Notes under the pieces: generated by a model
Seen by the model: the letters and a program-made list of their open reading frames with translations, nothing else
What the model was told of the DNA's origin: nothing
Database searches by the model: none
Shown here: positions 44,901 through 54,578 of the stretch, in pieces
Numbering within the stretch: the first letter of the stretch is position 1
Layout: every line of letters begins with the position of its first letter
Translations under genes and position numbers: made by a program
Source of the DNA: an uncultured Alphaproteobacteria bacterium
GTDB lineage: Bacteria > Pseudomonadota > Alphaproteobacteria > RF32 > CAG-239
DNA: 64,000 nucleotides
Direction of reading: 5' to 3'
Assembly (NCBI GenBank): GCA_944393215.1
Contig: CALXZL010000005.1
Location: 1 to 64,000, forward strand

Positions 44901-47900
44901 AATGACATTAAGGTTCAAAATTCCGGAATTAGAAGTTCCGCCTGTAACATATATTTTATCATTTGAGGTTGCTTTACCTGCATTGTTAGTCATATCTACG
45001 TCAATTTGAAGATTACCGTTTCCGGTTAAATTTCCAACCGTCAATGTATTATATGCCGCAGGCTCATTACCCATATCAACGGTTTGATTGTTGATATCCA
45101 AAGTTCCGGCAATCGTTCTGTTATCAGCAAGAGTGATATTGTTTTGGAGAACGGTTGTGCCATCGCCAGCAATATCTTTGCTCAATTCACCTTGAAGATT
45201 CAAAGTACCTTGGTTTTCAAAATTACCTGCCAATTTTGATAAATCGGAAGTAACGGTTTGAGAAGCCAAGATATTAATATTGCCGCCGGTAATAGTTTGA
45301 GCTAAGATCCCAGAGTTCAAATTAACCGTACCGCTGTTGGTAACGGCATCATTAATGTTATCAGCACTAGCTGTTAGTGATTTATCAGTATTAACAGTTA
45401 TAGCTTGTAAGATAGCAGAATTAACTGTTACATCTCCGTCAATAACAGTTGAACCTGCACCTGTAACGGTTTGAGCCAATGTACCGCCGTTTAAGTTTAA
45501 TGTTCCAGCGTTATCAACTGCGCCGCCAAGACCGTCTGCCGATGTTGTCAAACTTCCACTTGTAATATTGACTGCTTGAGCAATAATGGAAGAATTTTCA
45601 ACATTTCCGGCAATAACAGTTGAACCTGCACCTGTAACGGTTTGAGCCAATGTACCGCCGTTTAAGTTTAATGTTCCGTCGTTATCAACTGCGCCGCCGA
45701 TATTATCAGCACTTGCTGTCAGTAATTTATCGGTATTAACCGTAATAGCTTGTGAAATTAATGAATTAGCCGTTACATCGCCAGCAACAACAGTCAAACC
45801 TGTACCGCCGACTGCTTGGGCTAAAGTTCCGCCGTTTAAGTTTAATATACCGGCATTTGTAACATCTCCGTCGATGTTATTTGCACTAGCTGTTAGTGAT
45901 TTATCTGCATTAACCGTTATAGCTTGAGATATAGCAGAATTGGCAATAACATCACCATCAATAACAGTTGAACCTGTACCAGTAACGGTTTGAGCTAAAG
46001 TTCCGCCGTTTAAGTTTAATGTTCCGTCGTTATCAACAGCTCCGCCGATATTACCAGCACTTGCTGTTAATGATTTATTTTCATTAACTGTTATAGCTTG
46101 TGCTATAGATGAATTTGCTGTTACGGAACCATCAATAACAGTTGTTCCGTCTGTTCCGCCTATAGCTGAAGCAAGCGTTCCGCCATTTAAGGTAATTGTT
46201 CCTAAATTATTAACTGCTTGTGTTATTTTTAACCCGTCAGCGTCAATAGCTAAACTTGAACCGTTATTGATATTAAGTGCTTTTTGAGTAATTGCATTTG
46301 CTACAACTGTTGCAGTTGTAGTAGTTGTACCGATATTTGTTGTACCTCTTTGTGTAACAGCGTCGGTTATTGCGCTTAAAATTTCAATATTACCCTCGTT
46401 AAGGTTTATTGTAGCGTCATTATATATATTATTATTTGCAGTATCTGTTGCTGCGCTAAATGTTATTTTGTGTCCGTTTTTAGCGTTAAGGTTAAGAACA
46501 CCGAGTCCTGCTAAAGGCAAATTGTCGTTGGTATTATAAATAGCGCCGCCTGTAGTAGTACTATTATTTCTGCTAAATAAAACATTTTTATCCTGTGCAA
46601 CAATTGACATTGTTCCAACGTTGCCGATTGCACCATAATCTGATTCATTGTTTATAAAATCCGTATCAATAATATTTGCAACTCCCAAATCTTCGACAAA
46701 TGGGGCTTCAGGATTAAACGAATTAATTAATACACTATTGGATATTGCAACACCGTTATCTCTAAAAATAGAATTAGTTATATTTGCTTCGCCGATATTA
46801 TAAACTGCAGCACTATACAAACCATGACTATTATCACTAAAGATATTATCACTAAAGATTGAATCTGAAATATTTAATGTACCACCCCAATTTTCAATCG
46901 TAGTGTAATAATCAACATTAAATCCGCTAAAGCCTTTGGAATTTGAATCAGCAATATCTCCGACTTTATCTATTGTCAATGTTTGATTTTTTCTTATAAA
47001 TACACCTGCAACACTGCCGCTTGCGATAATATCATTTGTATTACCATAAATTGTGAAGTTTCTGTTATCACCTGCAAGATTTCCTAAAGAGGTATCAGCT
47101 GTATAATCTTTAGATAGTGAATAAGATGTTACGTTATAATCAACGCCCTTTTGACCTATTGCTTCTTGCAGAGTCATACCGTTTGTTTTTGTTACGATAA
47201 GTTCGCCTGCATTATTTCCTTTTGTAAAATCATAAGCATATTGACCCGTTACAGTTCTAATACTATCTGAAATTAGATTTAGACCTGAAATGTTAGAACC
47301 TTCAACAAGATTAAATGTCTTTGTTGAATCGATATCACCCTCTAAATCGCCTTTAACGTTAACTGATTGAATATTTAAGTTACCTGTTGCTGTGCCTGCT
47401 ACAGAAACCTTGTCGTTTGAAACATTTGCTCCATCAAAGTTAACGTCAAATTTGATACCGGAAGCGTTGGTTGCTGTGCTATCAACAGTGAAATTATTTA
47501 CAGCAACTGTATTAATTGTTTTATCTGAACTTGATAAATCTAAAATACCGTCATTTTTGATTGTCAAATTATTAGTTGAACCAATATAATCAGTTGTTGA
47601 ATTTGCAATCAAACTGCCATTTGTAATTTCAATATTTTGGTTTGTTAGGTTATTTGCTAATACAACATCACCACCTATAGCGGTAGTCCCTGAACCGGAA
47701 ATAGTTTGAGCTAATGTTCCGCCGTTTAAATTAACAGTACCGTTATTTGTAAGAGCAAAACCAATATTATCAGCATTTGTTGTTAATGATTTAGCAGTAT
47801 TAACAACTGTAGCTTGAGAAATAATTGTATTAAGAGCTACATCCCCATCTATAACGGTAGTTCCTGAACCTGTAATAGTTTGAGCTAATGTTCCGCCGTT

Positions 47901-50900
47901 TAAATTAACAGTACCGTTATTTGTAATTGTTTTTTCGATATTATCTGCAGTTGTTGTTAATGATTTAGTAGCATTAACAACTGCAGCTTGTGAAATAATT
48001 GAATTTAATGTTACATCGCCATCTATAACAGTAGTTCCTGAACCTGTGATAGTTTGAGCTAATGTTCCGCCGTTTAAAATAAGACCTTTATTTACAGAGT
48101 TTGATATTGCACCTCCAAGGCCGTCTGCTGAAGTTGTTAAACTTCCGCTTGTAATATTGACTGCTTGAGCAATCGAGGAAGAATTTATAACATCTCCGGC
48201 GATTTTGGTTGAACCTGTGCCTGTAATTGTTTGAGATAATGTTCCTTTATTTAAAACAAGTCCGTTAGCTACATTATTTTCAACTGCACCTGCTATGCCG
48301 TTTGCTGAAGTTGTCAGACTTCCGCTTTCAATATTTAAAGCCTGAGCAATTGATGCACCATCTTCAAGAGTAACTTTTGCACCGGTTACATTGGTTGTAC
48401 CTGCACCTGTAACACCTTTTTGGAATTTAACGTTACCTGAAGTTAAATTCAGCGTTCCTTCGTTAATAATATCTGTTGTTCCGTTATTGGTGAATGCTGT
48501 AGTTGCAATTTCTACAGTACCGCCACTAGCGTTTTTAACAGCAGCGTCCGAGAAATTTCTGACTTCTTTTACATTGTTTAAAGCAAAAGTCTGACCGTCT
48601 GTAATTTGAATACCTTCTGTTGAATTACCGTCAAGGGCTAAATTTTTACCGTTAACGGTAAGACTTGTACCTACAAGAGTTCCTAAAGCCTGTGTAACTA
48701 TTTCAGCACCAGAACCGCCGTCTTTCAAAGAATATGAACGAACAGCTTTTTCCGTATTTGTTACAGCGGCGTAAATATTATCATATAAATCTAACGGTAC
48801 AAAAGTTAATCTACCCCTAGATGGATCATAGGTAACCTGATAATCAGAGTTTGTATTTGTAAACACAACATCATCCGCAACAGATATAGCATAAGCACCT
48901 GCACCTGCACCTGTACTTATTATAGAAACGGATGTTTCTGTCGTTGCATCAGATATGAAATTAATAGTTGAAATTACAACCGGAGATAAACCTGAAAGGG
49001 TTGAAGACAGATAATCGGTTTTACCATTTGCTAAATCAACATCTAATTTTAGTTCTGTTGTCGTGCCATAGCCAATATCCCCAACACTAATACTACCTGT
49101 GGCACCGTTTGCAATATCTAAAATACCGCCATTAACATTTAATCTTGTACTTTTGGTTAGTTGTTTTCCGCTATTGTCAACACCGATTACCAATTCTCCG
49201 CCTTGCAGGTTAATATTTGTGCGTCCAATATTGTCAGCTCCCGAAAAAGTTGCTTTTGCGCCTTCAGTAATATTTAATGTCGCATTATTTCCGGAGCTAA
49301 AAATAACAGAATCTGCAATTTCGCCGCCATTACCCAATGTTAGAGTTGCCGAGCTTGAAAGGGTAAGAGTGTTATTTTCAATAACATTATTAACCTCATA
49401 CAATCCGGTATCAGCAAATGTTAGTTTTTGATTTGCAATATAATCATCACCATCATGACCTGTAATTTTATCATCTATCACAAAACCGGATATACCCTCA
49501 AAATCACCGGAATAAGTAGCAGAATCGTAGTCATAATTTGTAAAAACAACTTCAGCGCTATTAATTGTACCATCATCACCTACATAAGCAGAATTGTATA
49601 TAGCAACAGGGTTACCATTTATATCTTTATTTCCGCTAATAGCATGACTATTAGTATAAGGTGAACTAATAGTTATTTTTGCAGAACTATCGCTATTGGC
49701 GGCATTATAGATTGCACCATATTGCCCTTGGTTGCCTTTTATATTTACTTGAGTAAGCTTCATTGTACCGCTGTTTGCGATTGTTGCAATCTTGTCAGTA
49801 GAGATATTATTAATAAAATCAGCATCCAAAACACTCATTGTTCCGCTATTATTAATCGCAGAATTATTAGCTTCAAATATGGTATCATTTACAGCTGCAC
49901 TGCCTGAATTTACAATTGCATAACCGTCATTATTTTTAAATGTGGTATCTTTAACGCTTAGAGCCGCCGACTCGCCGTTATTGACAAGCAATCCCGAAGA
50001 AATATTCTTATTGTTCAAGAATGCAGAATTTTTAATTTTGGTATTTGTTTCAACGCTTTCACTTGTGGCTGATACGATTGAACTCATAGAGTCATTATCG
50101 GCAATAACGCTGTTGTTTATTTCAACGCTGCCTTGTTCATTGGCAATAAATCCGCCATCTGCGTTTTTAAAACCGACAAGTTTCTGTTTTGCCGTTCCGT
50201 CCGGATTTAATGAACCGACATCATTAAGAACTAAAAGCTGTCCTTCATTTACGGTTATACCTTCAGCGTAATTATTTGATAAATCACGACCATCCATGCC
50301 GTAGCCTTCGCCATTGATTCCTAAATATCCTCCATTGATTGAACCTAAAGAAGCAGTGGATTTATAATCTTCTTTAAGGGTGTACATTTTACTGTTTACT
50401 TCGTTTTTAATGGCACTATCAAGGCTGAGTCCACTACCTTTTGTTATTTTAATAGTACCTAAGTCTGAATCATCCACCAAATAATTATAAGACTTATCTA
50501 TATAATATTCGGTCATTTCTGTATCATTTATTCTTCCAAGCCCAACTCTTACATATTCATCAGAAATCGGACGGCCGGAATCATTCTGCATTTCATTAAT
50601 CTGAAGAAATTTGAACTTTTTAGACTCTCCATCTCCTAAATCGGTCGATGAAAGATTATTTACTCTATCAACCGAAAAAACAATATCAGCGTATTTATTC
50701 TTTTCAATAGTATCTATTTTCAAAAGGTCAATTGTATATTTATCAATTGCTGCGGTTGAAAAATCAGCGTCAAGATTTAAATGAAGCTCATCTTTTTCAG
50801 ATAACCCCATATAATTAGTATAAGCACCTATATTAACAGAAGTAATCGCATTATCCAGCGTTGTATCTACAGCATTATAAGTTGGATAAACCGAAGCTAA

Positions 50901-53384
50901 AGTACCTATATTTTTGTCTCCGTCAATATTAACAAGAGCACCATCGCTTGATCTTAACCTAAGAAAACTAAGCCCCTCATTTTTAGAAGACAGATTAGCA
51001 ACGGCATCACCCTCTATTGTCAACCCGCGATTATCAACAAGATTATTATTCAAGTTTAAAACACCGCCTCTTTGATAAATAGAAGCATCCATTTCAGCAT
51101 TAATATTAGCAACACCGTTATATAATTCTAATCCATCACCTATATACCTAGGGTCATTTATAATACTTCCGTCATAATTAACAACACCGTCATATTGATA
51201 CATTATTCCATTGCGAGAATCATCTTTTATGGTAATTGTGTGATTATCGGCAGCAAAAAGATGTATAGGTATCAAAATATTAAGACCTTGTGTATCGGGA
51301 TTATCAATCAAAACATCACGATTAATCGCTTGTATGTATATATCTTGATAATTTACGGAAGCATTAATAGAATATTTACCGGTATTATTCACAACATTGG
51401 TATCAATCAGAATACCATTTATAGCATCAATGACATTAGAGTCGCTGCCAGCGTTATTATTATAAATATCAGAATTTACAAAATACATCGTGCGGCCTGC
51501 TATCGCTGAACCGCCGGTATTATTATAAATTTTAACATTATCTAAAGATATTTTTGATGTATCAAAACCTGAATCATTATTATATATTGCAGCTCCTACG
51601 GGGGCATTATTATACGCTATTGTCGAATCTTTAATTTTAACGGCTGTGCCTGAATAAATACCGCCGCCGGTCTCACTTGCCGTATTATTCATTATGGTTG
51701 AATTTTCAATATTCGCACCGGTATTAAGATATAAGCCGCCGCCATATTGAGCCGAGTTACCAAGTTCAGCCTTATCACCGCCGATAGTTGAATTTCTTAT
51801 CACTAAATAATCATAACCGGGAACAGATAAATAAGCTGCACCGCCTCGATATTTTGCGGTATTCGACTGAAACGTGCTATGATCAATAACGGAATAAACA
51901 CTGCCGACCAGATACATACCACCGGCAATATCCGCTGAATTTCCCACAAAAGTTAAATTATCGCCATTAAAACTTTTGGTCAACAAATAAGCTGCACCGC
52001 CACTTGACATATTAGATGAAGATGAATCTTCAAAAGCTCGATTAACAACACTAGCTGAATTATTTGTAAAAGTAGTATCCGTAATAGAGGTAACGCCATA
52101 AGAACTATCTCTAAAATGAAGAGCACCACCTAAAGCGGTTGCGCTATTTAATCTATTTTCATCCGTAACCCGATTTTCAACAACATTATTATCAAATATT
52201 GAATTTTCTATAGTTGCATAGTGTGGTCTTGAAGCTGAAGAACCAACATAATATATTGCTCCGCCGCCATCAACACTTGACGCTGAATCGTTTTTACCAA
52301 TTACACTATTACCTGTAAAATCAGTGTCTGAAATATGTAAGTCATTTCCGCTGTGAAAAATTGCCCCACCACGTTTTGTTGCCAGGTTTTCTGAAAAAGT
52401 TGTTCTTTTTTGAGAACCATCTAGGTTTGTGCCTGCCTTAATAGTTAAGGTAGGAGCTGTATAACCATAAATAGCACCCCCTTCTGCAGCTTTATTTTGT
52501 ATAAACTCCGAACCGGCTATTGTTGCTGAATCATCTCCCATACCGGAAAAATGAATTGCACCGCCTTCTCCGTAGCTGTAGTTATCAATGTCCGTATCAA
52601 CAGTGTTACTTCCTTGTCCTGTAACATTATTGGTAAAAGAATCGTTTATAAAATCAATATGATAATTATCTACACTAAAGCCTGAAACATATATAGCACC
52701 GCCTTTATTAGCGCGACCTGCGATTGAAGAAGGAACATTATTTTGAAAACCTGAATTACTTATTACTGTATTTGTTGCTCCATTTTGCAGATCTAAATAT
52801 ATCGCACCGCCGCCAATAGAGCTGCGAAAAGATGTTGAATAGGGAATTATTGTACCAATATTGGCATTAAACCAAGCATAATCAATAAGATCAACAGAAC
52901 CGGCGTATATTGCCCCGCCGCCAACTGAAGCAGCAGTGTTTCCCGTAAAATGTACATAGTCATTAACCGCACCTTTTATGGTAAGATGCCCCGTAACCTT
53001 ACCATTAGATGATGTTTCGGTAGCAATTGCGCCACCACCTTTGCCGCCATATGTCGAATCATCACCATACCTAAATTTTGTTGTGTTATTCGCATACGTA
53101 CCACCGGTTACGGTTAGGTGCGCACCTTCTCTGACCACAAACACGCCACCTTCTCTGGGTACATACTCATCGCTTCCTTCATACTTCGGTTCGGAACCGT
53201 TATATCCAGAATAATCCCCAGAAACTTCTTTATTTCCACTAACCTCAATATGCGGAGTTGCCTCGGCGTTGCCTGAAATTCCCACCGTGCCAATAAACAC
53301 AGCCGCATTAAAGATGGCGCATTTTATCAATATATTCCTATACCATCTGGAAAGTTGGGTTATCGCTGTTCTTGTGTAACGCAT
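41973..53384 (-). CDS. giant autotransporter adhesin (type Va)
   Basis: A 3803-residue surface protein. An N-terminal extended signal (MRYTRTAITQLSRWYRN, ending near NAEA at 42) targets the Sec system. Residues about 100-650 carry Pmp-like GGAI(Y)/F-x-x-N repeats (GGGAIYAG, NKGGAIYVSG, FTNNS). The middle and C-terminal passenger is a beta-helix of Asn/Gly/Thr-rich repeats, including about ten 57-58-residue units with NLNGGTLAQT...GSTVIDGDV. The last about 285 residues are the beta-barrel, ending FRARYNF with a terminal aromatic. AGGAGG precedes the ATG. A possibly invertible promoter lies upstream; Skp-like chaperones follow. Confidence 0.92.
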   Translation of the reverse strand: MRYTRTAITQLSRWYRNILIKCAIFNAAVFIGTVGISGNAEATPHIEVSGNKEVSGDYSGYNGSEPKYEGSDEYVPREGGVFVVREGAHLTVTGGTYANNTTKFRYGDDSTYGGKGGGAIATETSSNGKVTGHLTIKGAVNDYVHFTGNTAASVGGGAIYAGSVDLIDYAWFNANIGTIIPYSTSFRSSIGGGAIYLDLQNGATNTVISNSGFQNNVPSSIAGRANKGGAIYVSGFSVDNYHIDFINDSFTNNVTGQGSNTVDTDIDNYSYGEGGAIHFSGMGDDSATIAGSEFIQNKAAEGGAIYGYTAPTLTIKAGTNLDGSQKRTTFSENLATKRGGAIFHSGNDLHISDTDFTGNSVIGKNDSASSVDGGGAIYYVGSSASRPHYATIENSIFDNNVVENRVTDENRLNSATALGGALHFRDSSYGVTSITDTTFTNNSASVVNRAFEDSSSSNMSSGGAAYLLTKSFNGDNLTFVGNSADIAGGMYLVGSVYSVIDHSTFQSNTAKYRGGAAYLSVPGYDYLVIRNSTIGGDKAELGNSAQYGGGLYLNTGANIENSTIMNNTASETGGGIYSGTAVKIKDSTIAYNNAPVGAAIYNNDSGFDTSKISLDNVKIYNNTGGSAIAGRTMYFVNSDIYNNNAGSDSNVIDAINGILIDTNVVNNTGKYSINASVNYQDIYIQAINRDVLIDNPDTQGLNILIPIHLFAADNHTITIKDDSRNGIMYQYDGVVNYDGSIINDPRYIGDGLELYNGVANINAEMDASIYQRGGVLNLNNNLVDNRGLTIEGDAVANLSSKNEGLSFLRLRSSDGALVNIDGDKNIGTLASVYPTYNAVDTTLDNAITSVNIGAYTNYMGLSEKDELHLNLDADFSTAAIDKYTIDLLKIDTIEKNKYADIVFSVDRVNNLSSTDLGDGESKKFKFLQINEMQNDSGRPISDEYVRVGLGRINDTEMTEYYIDKSYNYLVDDSDLGTIKITKGSGLSLDSAIKNEVNSKMYTLKEDYKSTASLGSINGGYLGINGEGYGMDGRDLSNNYAEGITVNEGQLLVLNDVGSLNPDGTAKQKLVGFKNADGGFIANEQGSVEINNSVIADNDSMSSIVSATSESVETNTKIKNSAFLNNKNISSGLLVNNGESAALSVKDTTFKNNDGYAIVNSGSAAVNDTIFEANNSAINNSGTMSVLDADFINNISTDKIATIANSGTMKLTQVNIKGNQGQYGAIYNAANSDSSAKITISSPYTNSHAISGNKDINGNPVAIYNSAYVGDDGTINSAEVVFTNYDYDSATYSGDFEGISGFVIDDKITGHDGDDYIANQKLTFADTGLYEVNNVIENNTLTLSSSATLTLGNGGEIADSVIFSSGNNATLNITEGAKATFSGADNIGRTNINLQGGELVIGVDNSGKQLTKSTRLNVNGGILDIANGATGSISVGDIGYGTTTELKLDVDLANGKTDYLSSTLSGLSPVVISTINFISDATTETSVSIISTGAGAGAYAISVADDVVFTNTNSDYQVTYDPSRGRLTFVPLDLYDNIYAAVTNTEKAVRSYSLKDGGSGAEIVTQALGTLVGTSLTVNGKNLALDGNSTEGIQITDGQTFALNNVKEVRNFSDAAVKNASGGTVEIATTAFTNNGTTDIINEGTLNLTSGNVKFQKGVTGAGTTNVTGAKVTLEDGASIAQALNIESGSLTTSANGIAGAVENNVANGLVLNKGTLSQTITGTGSTKIAGDVINSSSIAQAVNITSGSLTTSADGLGGAISNSVNKGLILNGGTLAQTITGSGTTVIDGDVTLNSIISQAAVVNATKSLTTTADNIEKTITNNGTVNLNGGTLAQTITGSGTTVIDGDVALNTIISQATVVNTAKSLTTNADNIGFALTNNGTVNLNGGTLAQTISGSGTTAIGGDVVLANNLTNQNIEITNGSLIANSTTDYIGSTNNLTIKNDGILDLSSSDKTINTVAVNNFTVDSTATNASGIKFDVNFDGANVSNDKVSVAGTATGNLNIQSVNVKGDLEGDIDSTKTFNLVEGSNISGLNLISDSIRTVTGQYAYDFTKGNNAGELIVTKTNGMTLQEAIGQKGVDYNVTSYSLSKDYTADTSLGNLAGDNRNFTIYGNTNDIIASGSVAGVFIRKNQTLTIDKVGDIADSNSKGFSGFNVDYYTTIENWGGTLNISDSIFSDNIFSDNSHGLYSAAVYNIGEANITNSIFRDNGVAISNSVLINSFNPEAPFVEDLGVANIIDTDFINNESDYGAIGNVGTMSIVAQDKNVLFSRNNSTTTGGAIYNTNDNLPLAGLGVLNLNAKNGHKITFSAATDTANNNIYNDATINLNEGNIEILSAITDAVTQRGTTNIGTTTTTATVVANAITQKALNINNGSSLAIDADGLKITQAVNNLGTITLNGGTLASAIGGTDGTTVIDGSVTANSSIAQAITVNENKSLTASAGNIGGAVDNDGTLNLNGGTLAQTVTGTGSTVIDGDVIANSAISQAITVNADKSLTASANNIDGDVTNAGILNLNGGTLAQAVGGTGLTVVAGDVTANSLISQAITVNTDKLLTASADNIGGAVDNDGTLNLNGGTLAQTVTGAGSTVIAGNVENSSIIAQAVNITSGSLTTSADGLGGAVDNAGTLNLNGGTLAQTVTGAGSTVIDGDVTVNSAILQAITVNTDKSLTASADNINDAVTNSGTVNLNSGILAQTITGGNINILASQTVTSDLSKLAGNFENQGTLNLQGELSKDIAGDGTTVLQNNITLADNRTIAGTLDINNQTVDMGNEPAAYNTLTVGNLTGNGNLQIDVDMTNNAGKATSNDKIYVTGGTSNSGILNLNVINVQNELATNDSIYSNYVDYVTGNNSNITYQLSGSEDGQIVVVTTEQKYTFTKGNEGSLNVLAQDYTGGLSDYITGEITANNFSINKDITLNDNENIGLTQGDDTTKNIFVNNGSTLTGFDGKDKYNNGITVADGYTLNLTGSENASMENFITALEVNNGGSLNVTDMNFSNNTTDIANNGTLNLAGNNTLASGIEGNGATNISGTTTNNGTITQSIVSIAEGATLNTNASGLIASAGVVNSGTLELTGGAVQSNITGNGTLSILDNITNDKTITQAINIANNKTLTNNGILNTSVQLAANQIIGGNGTLNLTGTSINEGSITQDVVNISDTGDLTTAADTITANINNAGNLKLTGGVNANTIGGAGTTQISGSVENTGTISQAIKIDSGSLTTSASGLGGTVTNMVDDGLVLNGGTLTQAINGDGSTTIAGDVTANALISQAIDINSGSLTTSANNLGNAVTNMVDGGLVLNGGMLNQTVSGNGSTIIAGDVLWGTNAKMGDTTITQSGSLDIGTSEVTLGDTAINGTLKMTITDMAKDSSDYTGGKLIVHDLDLGESSKLSMTVASGLITERDASTGGLDLITVNGASSGKFAEMLSNNRYAVTPDDNGKFKITYTASPTDIVNEGGGNINNAQAAEAWDKVPTTRNAATDDMQAHLNELSQHDSNGYVKALNNLAPTDSRAVARTTVDVNNLIGHQIERRQDMQGLNSGDTFQNVGAWMEGLYNYSKQDSSSTHAGFTGKTAGFALGMDGKVNEDTMIGFGYANNQTDIDSLDRDIDVDGHTLFVYGKYQPAKWYVRGMAHYGFASYDEKSDVNGKHNSADYDVQNIGVSAYVGYDLPNGITPEAGLRFTHISQDDYTDYVGQHISVDDNDILTLVAGAKYSKTFTGEDGIHWTPKARAAVTYDVIKDDNNANVDIAGINYDVTGEKINRLEFEVGLGIEADVNNWNFSVGYDAGIREDYISHTGMFRARYNF
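43480..48360. repeat. internal 171-174 bp repeats of the autotransporter
   Basis: Within the passenger gene, blocks with GTTTGAGCCAATGTACCGCC-type sequence recur about every 171-174 bases (for example 45451 and 45622), encoding 57-58-residue units. High identity between neighbours makes slippage or recombination, and so length variation, likely. Confidence 0.8.
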
Positions 53385-53432
53385 GGAAACCTCCTTGGCT
53401 AAAAATAATTATGTGGCCGTTTTTAGCATAGC

Positions 53433-53592
53433 TTTAACGGTCGCTTAAGGTATGCTGTTTTAATATTCAGATATTATTGTTTCTTAAAAAACTAAAAAAA
53501 CTTTGATTAAGCAAAAAATATTTAATAAAAACAGAATTTTTTCTTGATTAATTTGAAACGATAAAATAGGATAACATAAATTGACCGTTAAA
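53433..53592. promoter_or_regulatory. candidate invertible promoter segment
   Basis: TTTAACGGTC at 53433-53442 and its exact complement GACCGTTAAA at 53583-53592 face each other across 140 bases. The segment lies between the autotransporter start (53384) and the invertase, whose stop codon is inside the right arm. The region is very AT-rich and could hold a promoter in either direction; I cannot fix -35/-10 boxes confidently. Inversion is inferred from the repeat plus the neighbouring Mpi-type recombinase. Confidence 0.55.
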
Positions 53593-54196
53593 TTTTATCC
53601 TTTTTTAAATGCTGGCGAACATATTTATTCATAGTTAATCGGCTCACCCCGAAAAGTTTGGCAATTTTGTTCTGAGAGATTTTTTGTGATAACATCCTTT
53701 TTATTTCTTCTTGCTTGCCGTCTAATTTATGTTTCCGGTTAAGGCTTCCTTTTTCTCTTCCCAGCTTTTTTCCTTCGGCTTTTAAACGCGCTAAAGCCTC
53801 TTTGGTTCGCTGGCTGATTAAATCACGCTCTATTTCCGCTAATAACCCAAATGCAAAAGCCAGAACTTTACTTTGAATATCCATACCTAAACGATAATTA
53901 TCCTTAATCGTCCAAACTTGAATACCTTTTTGCATACATATATTTAAAATCATCATAATCTGAAACAAATTTCTTCCTAAACGAGAAATTTCCGAACATA
54001 CCAAAACATCGTCTTTGTTTAACTTTTTTATCATTTTTCCGAGTTTGCGTTCTTCAAAATTTTTAGTGCCACTTATTGTTTCAGTAACCCATCTGTCAAC
54101 GGAAATATTTTCTTTGTTGCAATAGCGGTTTATTTCAAATTTTTGATTTTCCAAACTTTGTTTGTCAGTAGAAACCCTAAGATATCCATATATCAT
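53588..54196 (-). CDS. serine site-specific recombinase (Mpi/Pin-like invertase)
   Basis: A 202-residue small serine recombinase. The catalytic domain opens MIYGYLRVSTDKQSLENQ with nucleophile Ser9, and includes the ISRLGRN arginine motif and AEIERDLISQRTKEAL helix E. A C-terminal helix-turn-helix (SQNKIAKLFGVSRLTMNKYV) binds DNA. The sequence is closest in style to the Mpi master invertase of Bacteroides, which flips many promoters. Start 54196 is set by AAGGA. It points at the autotransporter and lies beside the inverted repeat. Confidence 0.88.
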   Translation of the reverse strand: MIYGYLRVSTDKQSLENQKFEINRYCNKENISVDRWVTETISGTKNFEERKLGKMIKKLNKDDVLVCSEISRLGRNLFQIMMILNICMQKGIQVWTIKDNYRLGMDIQSKVLAFAFGLLAEIERDLISQRTKEALARLKAEGKKLGREKGSLNRKHKLDGKQEEIKRMLSQKISQNKIAKLFGVSRLTMNKYVRQHLKKDKI

Positions 54197-54256
54197 TATT
54201 TTTCCTTTGTGTATAAAAAAATTAATGTTAAGAAGCAACAAACATTAATACATTAT

Positions 54257-54454
54257 TTATGTTTCGCATAATTCATCATAAACCACGTTATTGCGGTCGA
54301 TTTGGTTAATGGTTTCCGGTGTATCATTGAGGTAATCGGGGTACACCGGTTCATAAATAAGGCAAAAATCACCGCTTATATTTGTTGTGCAAGCGGTTAA
54401 TGCGCTCGCTATCAGACAAGCTATCGCGAGCTTTTTTAGCAATTTTATGGGCAT
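54257..54454 (-). CDS. phage Rz1-like outer spanin lipoprotein
   Basis: A 65-residue lipoprotein: signal peptide MPIKLLKKLAIACLIASALTAC with lipobox LTAC, then a short Cys-containing tail (GDFCLIYEPVYP...DRNNVVYDELCE). The 5' half is embedded in a different frame within the Rz-like gene at 54369-54578, the classical nested Rz/Rz1 arrangement. GGAG precedes ATG 54454. With the inner spanin it fuses inner and outer membranes at lysis. Confidence 0.7.
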   Translation of the reverse strand: MPIKLLKKLAIACLIASALTACTTNISGDFCLIYEPVYPDYLNDTPETINQIDRNNVVYDELCET

Positions 54455-54578
54455 TGTTTTCTCCTTCCAACTGTTCTTTTTCTGCGGTTTCTTTGGCTTG
54501 TCGATAGCCAAACATATATAAAAAAAGAGCGATGGTCGTGAAAACCACCGCTCTAAACTTCTTTAGAATCTCCATCAT
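54369..54578 (-). CDS. phage Rz-like inner spanin
   Basis: A 69-residue protein with an N-terminal membrane helix (KKFRAVVFTTIALFLYMFGY) followed by a charged coiled coil (RQAKETAEKEQLEGENNAHKIAKKARDSL...). Topology and size fit an i-spanin, shorter than lambda Rz. It overlaps the end of the holin gene and contains the start of the Rz1-like gene. GGAG precedes the ATG. Confidence 0.65.
   Translation of the reverse strand: MMEILKKFRAVVFTTIALFLYMFGYRQAKETAEKEQLEGENNAHKIAKKARDSLSDSERINRLHNKYKR

Noticed and set aside
42756-52000. Many plus-strand open frames inside the autotransporter gene
   Set aside because: Antisense shadows of a repetitive low-stop gene; they lack ribosome sites and known domains.
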